From: an uncultured Mucilaginibacter sp.
Lineage (GTDB): Bacteria; Bacteroidota; Bacteroidia; Sphingobacteriales; Sphingobacteriaceae
Assembly (NCBI RefSeq): GCF_946479965.1
Contig: NZ_CAMLHX010000008.1
Coordinates: 1 to 64,000, forward strand
Direction: 5' to 3'
Length of the DNA: 64,000 nucleotides
The notes below the pieces were generated by a model, which saw nothing but the letters and a program-made list of their open reading frames with translations, ran no database searches and had not been told where the DNA came from. This document shows positions 1 to 10,300 of this stretch, piece after piece. The position numbers and the translations under genes were made by a program. Numbering within the stretch: position 1 is the stretch's first letter; each line of letters starts with the position of its first letter.

Positions 1-2
1 TT

Positions 3-86
3 GGGGGCGGGGGTTCAGGGGGCGGCGGCTTTGGTGGTTTTGGTGGCGGCAGCTTCGGCGGCGGCGGCTCGGGCGGCAGCTGGTAA
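3..86 (+). CDS. C-terminal tail of a glycine-rich protein (partial)
   Basis: The window opens inside a reading frame of almost only Gly, Ser and Phe, ending GGSGGSW and a TAA stop. Tails of this kind close TPM-domain (YgcG-type) membrane proteins of Bacteroidota, so this is probably the end of such a gene. Only about 27 codons are visible, so the family is inference. The next gene starts 24 bases later on the same strand. Confidence 0.55.
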   Translation, partial: GGGGSGGGGFGGFGGGSFGGGGSGGSW

Positions 87-110
87 TTCTACTTTAAATG
101 TATTTAGGCT

Positions 111-506
111 ATGTATCGTGATATGGTAATAGATGAGATGCGCAAAACTGCGTTGATCATAGCTAAACTATTAGGATTAAAAGTTGCCGGTAAACAGTCG
201 GAGTTTGTACAGGAGGTTAATGGCCTAATGTTAAAGGAGTATGACACAGATCTGGAAACCTTACTTGACCTAAGCGAGGAGGATTTTAAAGATCTTATTA
301 ACTCAGACAGATACAGCTTGGAGAAGTTGAATGCCTTGAGCCAGGCGTTATACATGTTTGCCGAGCCTTTTAAACACGACGAAGCCACACAAGTGTTGCT
401 TAAAAAAGTGATGTTGATTTTTGATGTTTTGGAAGAAAAACATCGCTACCAATCTTTTGATAATATTTCAAAACGAAATGCTATATACAAGTATTTCAAT
501 ATTTAG
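111..506 (+). CDS. hypothetical helical protein, DUF6483-like
   Basis: A 131-residue soluble protein, predicted mostly alpha-helical, with no signal peptide, membrane segment or cysteine. The N-terminus (IAKLLGLKVAGK) followed by an acidic 'LLDLSEEDFKDLI' stretch resembles the DUF6483 family seen in Firmicutes and Bacteroidota, but I recognise this only by pattern. It ends two bases before the NUDIX gene starts, so the two are probably co-transcribed. Function unknown. Confidence 0.7.
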   Translation: MYRDMVIDEMRKTALIIAKLLGLKVAGKQSEFVQEVNGLMLKEYDTDLETLLDLSEEDFKDLINSDRYSLEKLNALSQALYMFAEPFKHDEATQVLLKKVMLIFDVLEEKHRYQSFDNISKRNAIYKYFNI

Positions 507-508
507 CT

Positions 509-1060
509 ATGAATAAAGATCTCACCTGGAAACTTCTAACTTCAGAATACATACATAAAGGCCCCTGGGCAACCTTACGTGCCGACAAATGCCAAATGCC
601 CAATGGGCACATAGTTGAAGAATATTTTGTTTTAGAATATCCTGATTGGGCAAATGCGGTAGCCATAACCGAAGACAATAAGGTATTGATGGTTCGCCAG
701 TATCGCCACGCTGCCGGCATTGTTTCTTTAGAGATTCCGGGCGGGGTAGTTGAGGTAAATGAAACGCCAGAAGAGGGTATGAGACGAGAGTTGCTTGAAG
801 AAACTGGCTACAAATTCAATAATGTTGAATTGATATGCACAGTTTACGCCAACCCTTCAACCGGTAACAACAAAACTTTTTGTTACCTGGCCACTGGCGG
901 AGTAAAGGTGCAGGAGCAGGAGTTAGATGATCAAGAGGAGTTAGTAATTGAAGAATATACTATTGATGAAGTAAAACAACTGCTTGCCGACAATAAAATA
1001 GCGCAGGCATTACACTGTACAGCGCTATTTTATGCCTTGGGTAAAATGGGCAAATTGTAA
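509..1060 (+). CDS. NUDIX hydrolase (ADP-ribose pyrophosphatase-like)
   Basis: A 183-residue cytosolic enzyme. A full Nudix box lies at about residues 78-100: a glycine, five residues, Glu, seven residues, then RELLEETGY, which supplies the metal-binding glutamates. The upstream 'VRQYRH' and 'LEIPGGVVE' pattern is typical of the ADP-ribose/nucleoside-diphosphate-sugar pyrophosphatase branch, which hydrolyses NDP-X to NMP and X-phosphate. Length fits the family. It follows the 131-aa gene by two bases and converges with the ABC exporter. The exact substrate cannot be read from sequence. Confidence 0.92.
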   Translation: MNKDLTWKLLTSEYIHKGPWATLRADKCQMPNGHIVEEYFVLEYPDWANAVAITEDNKVLMVRQYRHAAGIVSLEIPGGVVEVNETPEEGMRRELLEETGYKFNNVELICTVYANPSTGNNKTFCYLATGGVKVQEQELDDQEELVIEEYTIDEVKQLLADNKIAQALHCTALFYALGKMGKL

Positions 1061-1066
1061 GGATAT

Positions 1067-2902
1067 CTAATCCTCCGTAAACGTTTGCATATCTATTAGC
1101 TTACGGTATAAGCCGTTATGTAGCATTAGTTGTTGGTGTGTGCCCTGTTCAATTATCTTTCCGCTTTCTAAAACCACAATCATATCTGCGTTTTGAATGG
1201 TGCTTAACCTGTGCGCTATAATAAGCGATGTGCGGTTCTTCATCAGGTTGTTCAACGCATCCTGCACCAGTTTTTCTGATTCTGTATCCAATGCTGATGT
1301 TGCTTCATCCAGCAGCATAATAGGCGGGTTATTCAATACCGCGCGGGCTATACAAATACGCTGCCGCTGCCCTCCGGATAGTTTTGCTCCTCTGTCGCCT
1401 ATATTAGTTTGATAGCCTTCCTCGGTTTCTATTATAAAGTTGTGCGCGTTGGCAATACGCGCGGCCTCTTCAACCTGCTGCGGGCTTACACCAGTTTTCC
1501 CAAAGGCGATGTTGTTGTAGATCGAATCGTTAAAAAGAATGGATTCCTGGTTTACTATGCCCATTAAATGGCGTAACGAATGGGCCGTAACCTGTTTAAG
1601 GTTATTACCGTCTATCGATATATTACCAGACTGTGGATCCATAAACCGGGGTATCATATCCATAAGGGTTGATTTGCCACCGCCTGAAGGGCCCACGAGC
1701 GCTATTGTTTTGCCTTTTTGTACCTTAAAGTTTATATCAGATAAAACCGTTTTATCACCATAGGCAAACGAAACATTTTCAAATTGAATACCATCGTTAA
1801 ATCCGTTCAGCGTAACGGCATTCGTTGCATCCGTAATAAGTGGTTTTTCATCTATAAGTTCTAATACTCTTTCACCCGCTGCAATGCCTGAGTGTATATT
1901 GCTGAATGAATCAGACAATGCCTTGGCAGGGCGCATAACCTGCGAGAATATGGCTATATAGGATATAAAATCTCCGCCTGATAGCGTGGTAGTGCCGTCT
2001 AAGATCATTCCCCCGCCGTACAATACTATTCCTGAAACCATAATAACACCCAGCGTTTCTGAAACCGGGGACGCCGATTGCTGCCGTTTTGCCATTGAAC
2101 GTAGTATGGATGAATAACACTTATTCTCGTCGTTGAAACGCTGCTTAATATATTCTGAAGCATTAAAAGCTTTAATAATGCGCACACCTGAAAGCGCCTC
2201 ATCCAGGTAGCTTATCATAGTACCAAATCTTTGCTGCGATTCAACTGCCTGGGCTTTAAGCCGCTTAACAATTCGTGATATTATAAATCCTGACACAGGT
2301 ACAACCAGAAGGGAGAAAAAAGTGAGTTCCGGACTTATTAAGAATAAAGTAACTATATAAAATGTCAATTGCATAGGTTCTTTAAAAACCACTTGTAATG
2401 TGCCGGTAACGGAATATTGTACAACCGTTACATCAGAAGCTACTTTTGATATGATATCACCTTTTCTTTCATTGTTGAAAAAGCCAAGATGCAGATCCAT
2501 TACGTTGTTAAAAACAGCCTTTCGTAGGTTTAAAAGCGTATGCAGCTTTAGGTTTTCCATAATACGCTGTGATGCATATCTGAAAATATTACTCAATATA
2601 ACCGATGCCACTATCATGCTGCAAACTACCTTTAATGCAAACTTCCCGTCATATTGGGTAATAAGAGATTGCACAAAGTTTTTAAAACTAGCCATAGGAT
2701 CAAGCCATGATGTCGGCTTTATGGCAACCGCTGCATGCGCAATACCGGTTTTAGTATCAGAAAACAACGTTTCCATCAAAGGTGCCAGGAGTGCAAGATT
2801 GAGCGTGTTGAAAAATATAGCAAAAAGAGTAACTATTATGTACGGTATAGCAAATTTTTCAATTGGCTTTGCGAAGGAGAGCAGTCTGAAATAAGTCTTC
2901 AT
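1067..2902 (-). CDS. ABC exporter, fused membrane and ATPase domains (MsbA-like)
   Basis: A 611-residue half-transporter that would work as a homodimer in the inner membrane. Residues about 15-320 form a six-helix ABC exporter domain; residues about 370-600 form the ATPase with Walker A GPSGGGKST, signature LSGGQRQR, Walker B IMLLDEATSALD and the switch histidine in IIAHRLSTI. This layout is that of lipid/lipid A flippases (MsbA) and multidrug exporters. The neighbouring glycosyltransferase, transcribed in the same direction, fits an envelope-lipid role, but the substrate is inference. Confidence 0.93.
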   Translation of the reverse strand: MKTYFRLLSFAKPIEKFAIPYIIVTLFAIFFNTLNLALLAPLMETLFSDTKTGIAHAAVAIKPTSWLDPMASFKNFVQSLITQYDGKFALKVVCSMIVASVILSNIFRYASQRIMENLKLHTLLNLRKAVFNNVMDLHLGFFNNERKGDIISKVASDVTVVQYSVTGTLQVVFKEPMQLTFYIVTLFLISPELTFFSLLVVPVSGFIISRIVKRLKAQAVESQQRFGTMISYLDEALSGVRIIKAFNASEYIKQRFNDENKCYSSILRSMAKRQQSASPVSETLGVIMVSGIVLYGGGMILDGTTTLSGGDFISYIAIFSQVMRPAKALSDSFSNIHSGIAAGERVLELIDEKPLITDATNAVTLNGFNDGIQFENVSFAYGDKTVLSDINFKVQKGKTIALVGPSGGGKSTLMDMIPRFMDPQSGNISIDGNNLKQVTAHSLRHLMGIVNQESILFNDSIYNNIAFGKTGVSPQQVEEAARIANAHNFIIETEEGYQTNIGDRGAKLSGGQRQRICIARAVLNNPPIMLLDEATSALDTESEKLVQDALNNLMKNRTSLIIAHRLSTIQNADMIVVLESGKIIEQGTHQQLMLHNGLYRKLIDMQTFTED

Positions 2903-2942
2903 TTAAAAGTTAATACCGCAAAACTATGCAAATTACAGGCTA

Positions 2943-4034
2943 TTACCGCATAACCTGTTTGTAAACATTTATAGTTTGCATTAAGGTGTTATCAAAGTTA
3001 AACAGGCTTAGTCGCTGTTTACCTTTCGTTCTTAACTCAGATTGTAAGGTTTTATTGCTGATAACCGCTTCGATGGCACCAGCTATTGAATTTTGGTCCA
3101 TAGGATCAAAATACTGTGCAGCATCGCCACCCACCTCTGGTAGCGATGAAGTATTACTCAAAATAACCGGGCAGTTGTTATTAAAAGCTTCTAAAACGGG
3201 TAAGCCAAATCCTTCGTAAATCGACGGGAAAACAAATGCTTCGGCGTTATTATATAGAACAGCTAGTTCACCGTCGCTGGCTGATATTTGCTGAATACTA
3301 TCCGTTATGCCAAGATTTTTAAAGAGATCTTGCTCCGCGGCTGTAAAACTTCCCCCGCCGGTGCATATCAACTGCAAATTGTACTTCAATAGCAGTGGCG
3401 CTGCGGCTTTTACAAACAGATCAAAATTTTTATAAACGCCTCTGTCGCCAACAAATAGCAGGTACTTGCCAGGCGTTTTAAATTGTGCAGATGGAGCCGG
3501 GCTATTATGCATTTTATAACCGAGAAGTATAACGGTTATTTTCTCGTCAGGTATGGCATAAAATTTCTGAAGGTCGCGTTTGGTGCACTCTGATATGGCG
3601 ATTATATGATCGGCGCGCTTAATAAGCTGTGCTTTGTAACCGGCGGTTAATGGATCCTGTGCCACAAAGTAATGCGGAAAAAGTTCATGTATCATATCAT
3701 GAACGGTTAATACAAAAGGCTTTTTAACCAGATCTAAAAAGTAGGGGTTATAATACGTGGGATGAAATACATCGTAATTGCCCTGCTTTAATAGATATCG
3801 GCAATACCATTTATTGTATTTATTACGGCGGGATTGTTTTTTTACTATTTGCTCAAGCATTCCGCCAACGGGCAAACTTTCTTTATATATGTAAGCGTTA
3901 TGCGTAAATAACAGGCCTAATTTTGATTGCACGCCGGCGGTGGCATTTAGGCCGTAATGCAAATTAGCAAAACACCTGGATATTCCGCCGTATTTTTGGT
4001 TAGAGAAAGCTTGATGATCAAACAGTATTTTCAT
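2943..4034 (-). CDS. glycosyltransferase family 4 (GT-B fold)
   Basis: A 363-residue retaining GT-B glycosyltransferase. The C-terminal half carries the donor-binding pattern FPSIYEGFGLPVLEAF, containing the EX7E motif, and 'SSLPEVGGDAA' after it. I place the start at the ATG giving MKILFDHQAFSNQKYGG, because the open frame upstream only begins at a TTG and encodes a Cys-rich stretch not typical of the family. It probably adds a sugar to a lipid or polysaccharide and lies just upstream of the MsbA-like exporter gene on the same strand. Confidence 0.9.
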   Translation of the reverse strand: MKILFDHQAFSNQKYGGISRCFANLHYGLNATAGVQSKLGLLFTHNAYIYKESLPVGGMLEQIVKKQSRRNKYNKWYCRYLLKQGNYDVFHPTYYNPYFLDLVKKPFVLTVHDMIHELFPHYFVAQDPLTAGYKAQLIKRADHIIAISECTKRDLQKFYAIPDEKITVILLGYKMHNSPAPSAQFKTPGKYLLFVGDRGVYKNFDLFVKAAAPLLLKYNLQLICTGGGSFTAAEQDLFKNLGITDSIQQISASDGELAVLYNNAEAFVFPSIYEGFGLPVLEAFNNNCPVILSNTSSLPEVGGDAAQYFDPMDQNSIAGAIEAVISNKTLQSELRTKGKQRLSLFNFDNTLMQTINVYKQVMR

Positions 4035-4171
4035 GCATTGATATTGTATAACGAAACGGGTGCCGCAATTACAGCATGGCAAAGCCATAGGCCGTTGCAA
4101 ATATCAAAATAAAGTACGGGTTTAGGACTTTTAATTGTGGCTACGAAAGCCTGCCGTAACCTTAATTATTA

Positions 4172-4303
4172 TTATTTCTTTTTGCCGATAGATGAGTCAT
4201 CTTTTGACACCGATTTTTTACCGGCCTGATAGTCTGATGTGGATGTTTTACCACCAACAGTTGGCGCTTTTTTGACATTTTTCATGCCTTTATCTTTGCT
4301 CAT
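4172..4303 (-). CDS. small Lys/Ser-rich hypothetical protein (43 aa)
   Basis: A 43-residue frame runs from an ATG at 4303 to TAA at 4172. It starts MSKDKGMKNVKKAPTVGG and ends SSIGKKK, rich in Lys, Ser and Thr, without hydrophobic stretches, so it is probably disordered and basic. It fits the style of tiny conserved Sphingobacteriaceae proteins. Support is the clean frame and an AT-rich leader (taatattatgag); no function is proposed. Confidence 0.6.
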   Translation of the reverse strand: MSKDKGMKNVKKAPTVGGKTSTSDYQAGKKSVSKDDSSIGKKK

Positions 4304-4359
4304 AATATTAATTTAAAAATGATTGAATAAACGGTTAAATTTTGCGGATTCGGAATATA

Positions 4360-4396
4360 TAAATGTAAAAAAAAAGCATCCCGAATTTGGGATGCT
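4360..4396 (-). terminator. rho-independent terminator of the cold-shock gene
   Basis: An 8-bp perfect stem (agcatccc / gggatgct) with a six-base loop lies 24 bases beyond the csp stop codon. On the minus strand it is followed by a run of nine T residues, a standard intrinsic terminator. Confidence 0.85.
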
Positions 4397-4419
4397 CTCA
4401 CGTAATTAATGCTTTATGA

Positions 4420-4614
4420 TTAAATAACCTTAACGTTTACTGCGTTAGGGCCTTTTTTACCTTCTTCTACATCGTACTGTACATGATCATTCTCACGGAT
4501 CTCGTCAATTAAACCCGATGCGTGAACAAAAATATCGCTTCTGTTCTCGCTTTGTGAAATAAATCCAAAACCTTTTTCGTCGTTGAAAAATTTCACTGTT
4601 CCTTCTTTTTGCAT
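4420..4614 (-). CDS. cold-shock protein (CspA family)
   Basis: A 64-residue single cold-shock domain. The RNA-binding motifs RNP1 (KGFGFI) and RNP2 (DIFVH) are both present, with the usual start 'GTVKFFNDEKGFG'. It binds single-stranded RNA/DNA as a chaperone and is generally made on cold or growth change. The leader of about 60 bases is preceded by a 21-bp palindrome, and a strong terminator follows. Short size and full motif set leave little doubt about the family. Confidence 0.96.
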   Translation of the reverse strand: MQKEGTVKFFNDEKGFGFISQSENRSDIFVHASGLIDEIRENDHVQYDVEEGKKGPNAVNVKVI

Positions 4615-4680
4615 TTGTCTTAATTTTAATAAGTTGGCAAGATACGCATAAAAGTCGAGCTGTTTTACTTTTGCTAAAAT

Positions 4681-4701
4681 TATTTAACAAATTGTTAAAT
4701 A
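4681..4701. promoter_or_regulatory. 21-bp palindrome upstream of the cold-shock gene
   Basis: A perfect 10-bp inverted repeat (tatttaacaa / ttgttaaata) around one central base lies 67-87 bases before the csp start, between csp and the terminator of the barrel-protein gene. It is AT-rich with no T-run, so it reads better as a protein-binding site than as a terminator. Function is inferred. Confidence 0.4.
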
Positions 4702-4716
4702 GCAAAATGCCCATAT

Positions 4717-4744
4717 GCAAAAAAGCCACCCGGTAAGGGTGGCT
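4717..4744 (-). terminator. rho-independent terminator of the outer-membrane barrel gene
   Basis: An 8-bp stem (agccaccc / gggtggct) with a five-base loop lies 33 bases after the stop of the 4777-5415 gene and is followed on the minus strand by six T residues. Confidence 0.85.
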
Positions 4745-4776
4745 GCAGTAATTATAGATCAGTTAATTAGAAGGAT

Positions 4777-5415
4777 TTAGAATTTGAACCCCAGGGCAAA
4801 TTGTAATGCCTGATATTTATAGGCTGGTACGTAAATGTTACCATTGGCATTTGTACCCTTAATGTCAATAGTATAACGAGCGTTTAGGTTAACATGCTCG
4901 TTAATGTCTATACCTGCACCTATAACTCCTGCAAAGAATGTTTTTATACCGCTGTATTGGTAATAGCTCCGGAACGATTCGGCGAAGCCGTCATTATAGG
5001 TATTATTTGACGAAAGCAGGTAAGAAAATTGTGGCCCGGCAAAAACGTTGAATTTTTTACCTGTTTGTAACCTAGCAAAGACCGGCAAATCTAAAAATTG
5101 CGAATGTTGACTAAATCCACCGGAGGTTGTAGTCGCCGCATATCCCCTTTGAGAATAAAGCGCTTCTGCACCTATAGAGATAAGATCAGACACAGGGTGA
5201 TTATATGTAAGACCAAAGCTAAAACCTGCCATAGCACCGGTATCATAATTGCTTTTTGACGATGCTACGGCATTAGAAAATGCAGCACCTACAGCCAAGC
5301 CAAACCGTGGCCTGTATGACTGGTCATAATCTTCACGAGGACCAAAAAATTGCTGGGCGCTGGCACTTGCTGTAATAAACAGGCCGATAATAATTAGGGG
5401 GAGAATTTTTTTCAT
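4777..5415 (-). CDS. outer-membrane beta-barrel protein (porin-like family)
   Basis: A 212-residue exported protein. A signal peptide (MKKILPLIIIGLFITASASA) ends near residue 20. The rest alternates polar and hydrophobic residues with many aromatic positions ('GLTYNHPVSDLISIGAEALYS', 'NLNARYTIDI') and ends in a terminal phenylalanine (LGFKF), the classic barrel-assembly signal. This matches the PorT-like outer-membrane beta-barrel family. It stands alone between two terminators, with its own leader. Confidence 0.85.
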   Translation of the reverse strand: MKKILPLIIIGLFITASASAQQFFGPREDYDQSYRPRFGLAVGAAFSNAVASSKSNYDTGAMAGFSFGLTYNHPVSDLISIGAEALYSQRGYAATTTSGGFSQHSQFLDLPVFARLQTGKKFNVFAGPQFSYLLSSNNTYNDGFAESFRSYYQYSGIKTFFAGVIGAGIDINEHVNLNARYTIDIKGTNANGNIYVPAYKYQALQFALGFKF

Positions 5416-5548
5416 AATATTATAACTTATTACGTTATGTTAATTATAAGTGTTACAAAAAATTCGCTCTGGTCAGAAATTATTTAGTGTTTACCGCGTT
5501 TCTGACAAAGAGTTGCAGAAGTCTGCATTTTTTTAAATTACTTTTGAA

Positions 5549-7282
5549 ATGTTTATGAGATCGTTTAAAAAAATTTCAGCCTCCACTATTTTTCTTGCTG
5601 TTTTGCTTTCGGTTAATCCCGTTGTAGCTCAACAGAAAACCTATATCCAATTATTAAGCCAACCCAGTCAATGGGTTGATTCTGTGTACAATAAGCTAAA
5701 TAAAAAGCAGCGGATAGCGCAATTATTCTTCGTGCGTGCACATACAAACAGGGGTAAAAAATACGAAGATTCTGTAGCCAAAGTCATTCATAATCAGCAC
5801 GTTGGTGGCTTGGTTTTCTTTCAGGGAGGCCCCGGCAGGCAAGCTAACCTTATCAACCGTTATCAGCGCGAAAGTAAGGTGCCCCTGTTAATAGCACAAG
5901 ATGGGGAATGGGGAATTGGAATGAGACTAGATTCCACACTTTCTTACCCATATCAAATGACATTGGGTGCCGTACAGAATGAAAAACTCATTTATCAAAT
6001 GGGGCAACAAATAGCATACGACTTTAAGCGATTGGGTATGCACATGAATTTTGCACCCGTAATGGACGTAAATAATAACCCGGACAACCCGGTTATTAAC
6101 TATCGGTCTTTTGGCGACAACAAATACAACGTAGCTCGTAAAGGCATTGCTTATCTTAGTGGTATGCAGGATGCTGGGCTGCTAACCACCACCAAGCATT
6201 TTCCCGGCCATGGTGATACTAATGTCGATTCGCATTATGATCTGCCCCTGTTACCATTTTCCCGCCAGCGTCTGGATTCGTTGGAACTATACCCATTTAA
6301 GCAGGCTATCGCCGCGGGGGTTAGCGGAGTGATGATAGCCCATATGAGCATTCCTTCATTGGACAATACGCCAAATTTGCCTTCAACTTTATCGCGCAAA
6401 ATAGTTAATGACCTGTTAAAAGATTCACTAGGCTTTAAAGGGCTGGTAGTTTGCGATGCGATGGAAATGCAGGGCGTTATAAAGTACTTTCCACATGGCG
6501 AAGCGGAGTTGAGGGCGTTTATGGCGGGCAATGATATTATAGAGTTATCAATGGATTCAAAAGAATCCATTCACAAAATATTAAAGGCTATGCGCCATCA
6601 TCAGTTGCCCGAGCAGGAGTTTGAGGCAAAAGTAAAGAAAGTGCTGATGGCCAAGTATTGGGCCGGACTTAACAAACCACAGGAAGTAAATACCAGTAAT
6701 GTTGTAGCGGACCTAAATCGCTCTGCAACAAAAGATCTTATAGCACAACTAAGCAATGAAGCAGTTACCCAATTGCGTGGCAGTTCGCGCGATTTACAGC
6801 TTAATCCCCTTATGCGCACAGCTATTATTGGCGTAGGTATTACCAACCCTACAGCATTTCAAAGCGAATTGCGGCGCTGGTATCCCAACAGCACGTTGTT
6901 TTTAGTGAATAAAAGCACTCCAATTGATGAGCTTAACAATATTATTAAAAGTCTACAGGAATACAGCCAGGTATTTGTTGGCGTGCATGATACCCGCACA
7001 AGGCCGCAAAGCAAATTGGATTACAGTAGCGGCGTTAAACAATTTATAGCGGCATTAACCGCGCACGAAAATACTGTCATCAGCTTCTTTACTAACCCCT
7101 ACGCCATGGCGGGCATACCCGGTATTGAGCGGGCGCACGCCTTGCTGGCCTGCTACCAAAACAGCGAGGATATGCAGCAAGCCGCCGTAAGGGCGATAAC
7201 GCAGCAAAGTAAGCCTATGGGTAAATTGCCGGTTAGTATAAATGTTTTCTTTCCTACAGGATCCGGGCAAATGGGATTATAA
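5549..7282 (+). CDS. glycoside hydrolase family 3 (beta-N-acetylhexosaminidase-like)
   Basis: A 577-residue secreted enzyme with a signal peptide ending near residue 27 (VVAQQ). The TIM-barrel domain carries the NagZ-type loop KHFPGHGDTNVDSHYDLP, whose histidine acts in the acid/base dyad, and the nucleophile Asp in VVCDAMEMQGV. Such enzymes remove N-acetylglucosamine from muropeptides or chitin-like glycans. Many Bacteroidota relatives are about 980 residues with a fused beta-lactamase-like domain; here the protein ends after the second GH3 domain. An in-frame ATG two codons later is an alternative start. Confidence 0.92.
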   Translation: MFMRSFKKISASTIFLAVLLSVNPVVAQQKTYIQLLSQPSQWVDSVYNKLNKKQRIAQLFFVRAHTNRGKKYEDSVAKVIHNQHVGGLVFFQGGPGRQANLINRYQRESKVPLLIAQDGEWGIGMRLDSTLSYPYQMTLGAVQNEKLIYQMGQQIAYDFKRLGMHMNFAPVMDVNNNPDNPVINYRSFGDNKYNVARKGIAYLSGMQDAGLLTTTKHFPGHGDTNVDSHYDLPLLPFSRQRLDSLELYPFKQAIAAGVSGVMIAHMSIPSLDNTPNLPSTLSRKIVNDLLKDSLGFKGLVVCDAMEMQGVIKYFPHGEAELRAFMAGNDIIELSMDSKESIHKILKAMRHHQLPEQEFEAKVKKVLMAKYWAGLNKPQEVNTSNVVADLNRSATKDLIAQLSNEAVTQLRGSSRDLQLNPLMRTAIIGVGITNPTAFQSELRRWYPNSTLFLVNKSTPIDELNNIIKSLQEYSQVFVGVHDTRTRPQSKLDYSSGVKQFIAALTAHENTVISFFTNPYAMAGIPGIERAHALLACYQNSEDMQQAAVRAITQQSKPMGKLPVSINVFFPTGSGQMGL

Positions 7283-7340
7283 TAAAACATTGCCGGTAAA
7301 TTAGTATATTTAAGATTGAACCTTTTATTCTGGTGCCACT

Positions 7341-10300
7341 ATGCAAACCGATCCCAACAAATACAATATAAAATTCCAACAAGCCCTTGCCGGATTAAAT
7401 CCTGAGCAATTGGCAGCCGTTAATAAAATGGATGGCCCTGTATTGGTTATCGCTGGTCCCGGTACCGGCAAAACGCAAATATTGGCTGCACGCATAGGTA
7501 AGATACTAACCGATACTGATGCGCTACCGAGTGAGATACTGTGTTTAACTTATACTGATGCCGGTGCGGTTGCCATGCGCAAACGCTTGTTTGAGTTTAT
7601 CGGCCCCGATGCATACCGCATTAATATATATACCTTCCATGCTTTTTGTAACGAAGTAATTCAGGAAAACCTGGAGTATTTTGGCAAATTGAATCTTGAG
7701 CCGCTTTCTGATCTGGAGTCGGCAATGTTGTTTAAAGAACTGATAGATGATTTCCCGAAGGACCATGAGCTGAAGCGTTTTACAGGAGATGTTTATTTTG
7801 ACGCATCCCGTTTAAAGGAACTTTTCTCTGATATGAAAAAAGAGAACTGGGATGAAGCTTATATGGAAAAGGCCATCAATGAATATTTGGAAGATCTGCC
7901 TAACCGCGACGCTTTTATTTACAAGCGTGCCAATGCTGCTGCCGGCATAAAGGTGGGCGACCCTAAACAGAAGGATATTGATAAGGCGCACGACCAGATG
8001 AAAAAACTGGTGGCTGGGGTTGCCGAGTATCAACGTTATTCAGCTAAGATGAGCACGCGTGGCCGTTATGATTATGACGACATGATAATATGGGTGCTGA
8101 AAGCTTTTAGGGAAAATGCGGAAATCTTGCGTCGTTACCAGGAGCGTTACCATTATATTCTAGTTGATGAGTTTCAGGACACAAGCGGATCACAAAACGA
8201 TCTACTTAAATTTTTATTGAATTATTGGGAAACACCTAACGTTTTTGTAGTAGGCGATGATGATCAGTCTATTTTCAAGTTCCAGGGTGCCAACATGAAA
8301 AACATCATTGATTTCGCGAATGATTATGTCTCGTCGTTATCAACGGTAGTGCTAAAGCACAACTATCGCTCTAATCAGCATATATTAGATATATCAAAAG
8401 CGCTTATCGGCAATAATGCCGAGCGGCTTACGCGGCAGCTAGCGTTAGACAAAGATCTGCGTTCTGCCCACGCGCGTTTTATAGAGCAGGCGGCCCAGCC
8501 TGTTATTCGCGAATATGAAAATCCTAACAAAGAGTTAGTTGACGTTGCGCTGAGCATTCAACATTTGGTAGAAAGCGGCATACCTCCGGGAGAAATAGCC
8601 GTCATCTATCGCAATCACAGTCAAGTGGAAGACCTGATACACTTTCTTGATGTAAAGAAAATAGCAGTAAATACACGCCGCAAAATAGATATCCTAGCGG
8701 TTCCGTTTGGCGAGAAGATCATTACCATATTGCGCTATCTGGCTATGGAGCTTGACTCGCCGTATAGCGGTGACAATCTGTTGTTTGAGATATTGCACTA
8801 TGATTTCTTTAATATTCCAGCTATTGAGATTGCCAAGGCCAGCATAGCCGTATCCAAAGAAAATTTTAGTACGGCTGCCAATAATCAGCCAAAAACGTCA
8901 TTACGCAGATATATAAGCGAATTGCGCTCGCCCGCGCAGCCCGGATTGTTTGATAATGTGCGACACGATGAGATGAAATATCTGGTCAACAATATTGACT
9001 ACCTGTTAAAGGAAGCAGTAAGCACCACGCTACAGCAGCTTTTTCAGCAGGTTATTTCAAAAATGGGCATTCTCAGGTTCATTATGCAACAGCCTGATAA
9101 GGGTTCGTATATGCAGATGCTAACCAACTTTTTCGACTTTTTAAAGGATGAAAGCCGCAAATCGCCCGAGATTAAATTATCGCATTTGTTGGACACTATA
9201 GACCTGATGAAAGAAAATGGTATCAGGCTGGAGCTTAATCGTGTTATCTACTCAGACAACGGCGTAAACTTTCTGACAGCACACGGATCAAAAGGCCTGG
9301 AGTTTGAGCATGTGTTTTTGATAGGCTGCGATAAAAAAACCTGGGATAGCAAAGGCCGTAACCGTGGTTTTAGCTATCCGGATACGTTGACTCAGGTCGC
9401 CGCCGATGAAACCGCCCAAAAGGAAGAGGCTCGCCGGTTGTTTTATGTAGCGCTTACAAGGGCCAAGCAACATCTGTCTATATCCTATGCAGGCTGTGAT
9501 AAGAAAGGCAAGGAGCAGGAAGCATCACAGTTTGTAGGGGAAATTATCGCTGAAACCAATATGATGGTGGAGCATCCTGTAGTTTCAGATATCGCTATGA
9601 TGGAGTTTTATGCCACCCAATTTAGCGAGGCTGAAAAACCTAAAGTGGAGTTGCTGGATACCAACTATATTAATCAGTTGCTACAAAACTATACGTTATC
9701 GGTAACGCACCTGAATAATTACCTGGATTGTCCGCTGCGTTTTTACTTTCAGTGTCTTATCCGGGTGCCATCGGGTAAAAGTCCGTCGGCAACGTTTGGG
9801 CAGGCAGTGCACTGGGCGCTTAATAAGGCGTTTAAATGGCTTAAGGACGATGAAGATAATTTCCCGTCGACAGAGCAGTTTATGAAAGAGTTTAGGTGGT
9901 ACATGTACCGCAACCGCGACTCGTTTACCAAAGAGGAGTTTAAATTGCGAAATGAGTATGGCGAAAAGATATTGCCACCTTATTATGAACAGAACATCCA
10001 GGTTTGGAACAAAATTGCAGTAACCGAACGCCCTATAAAAAACATTGAGGTGCAAGGCGTGCCTATAAAAGGCAATCTGGATAAAATTGAGTTTGTGGGC
10101 AAGCAGGCAACAATTATTGATTACAAAACAGGCAAGGTAAAAAATGCCCTTAAAAAATTAAAAGGGCCCGATGACGAGCAGCCAAATGGTGGCGACTACT
10201 GGCGGCAGGCGGTTTTTTATAAGATATTAATTGATAGCGACCGCAGTAACGACTGGGAAGTTAACACCACCATTTTTGATTTTGTGGAACCGGATGGTGA

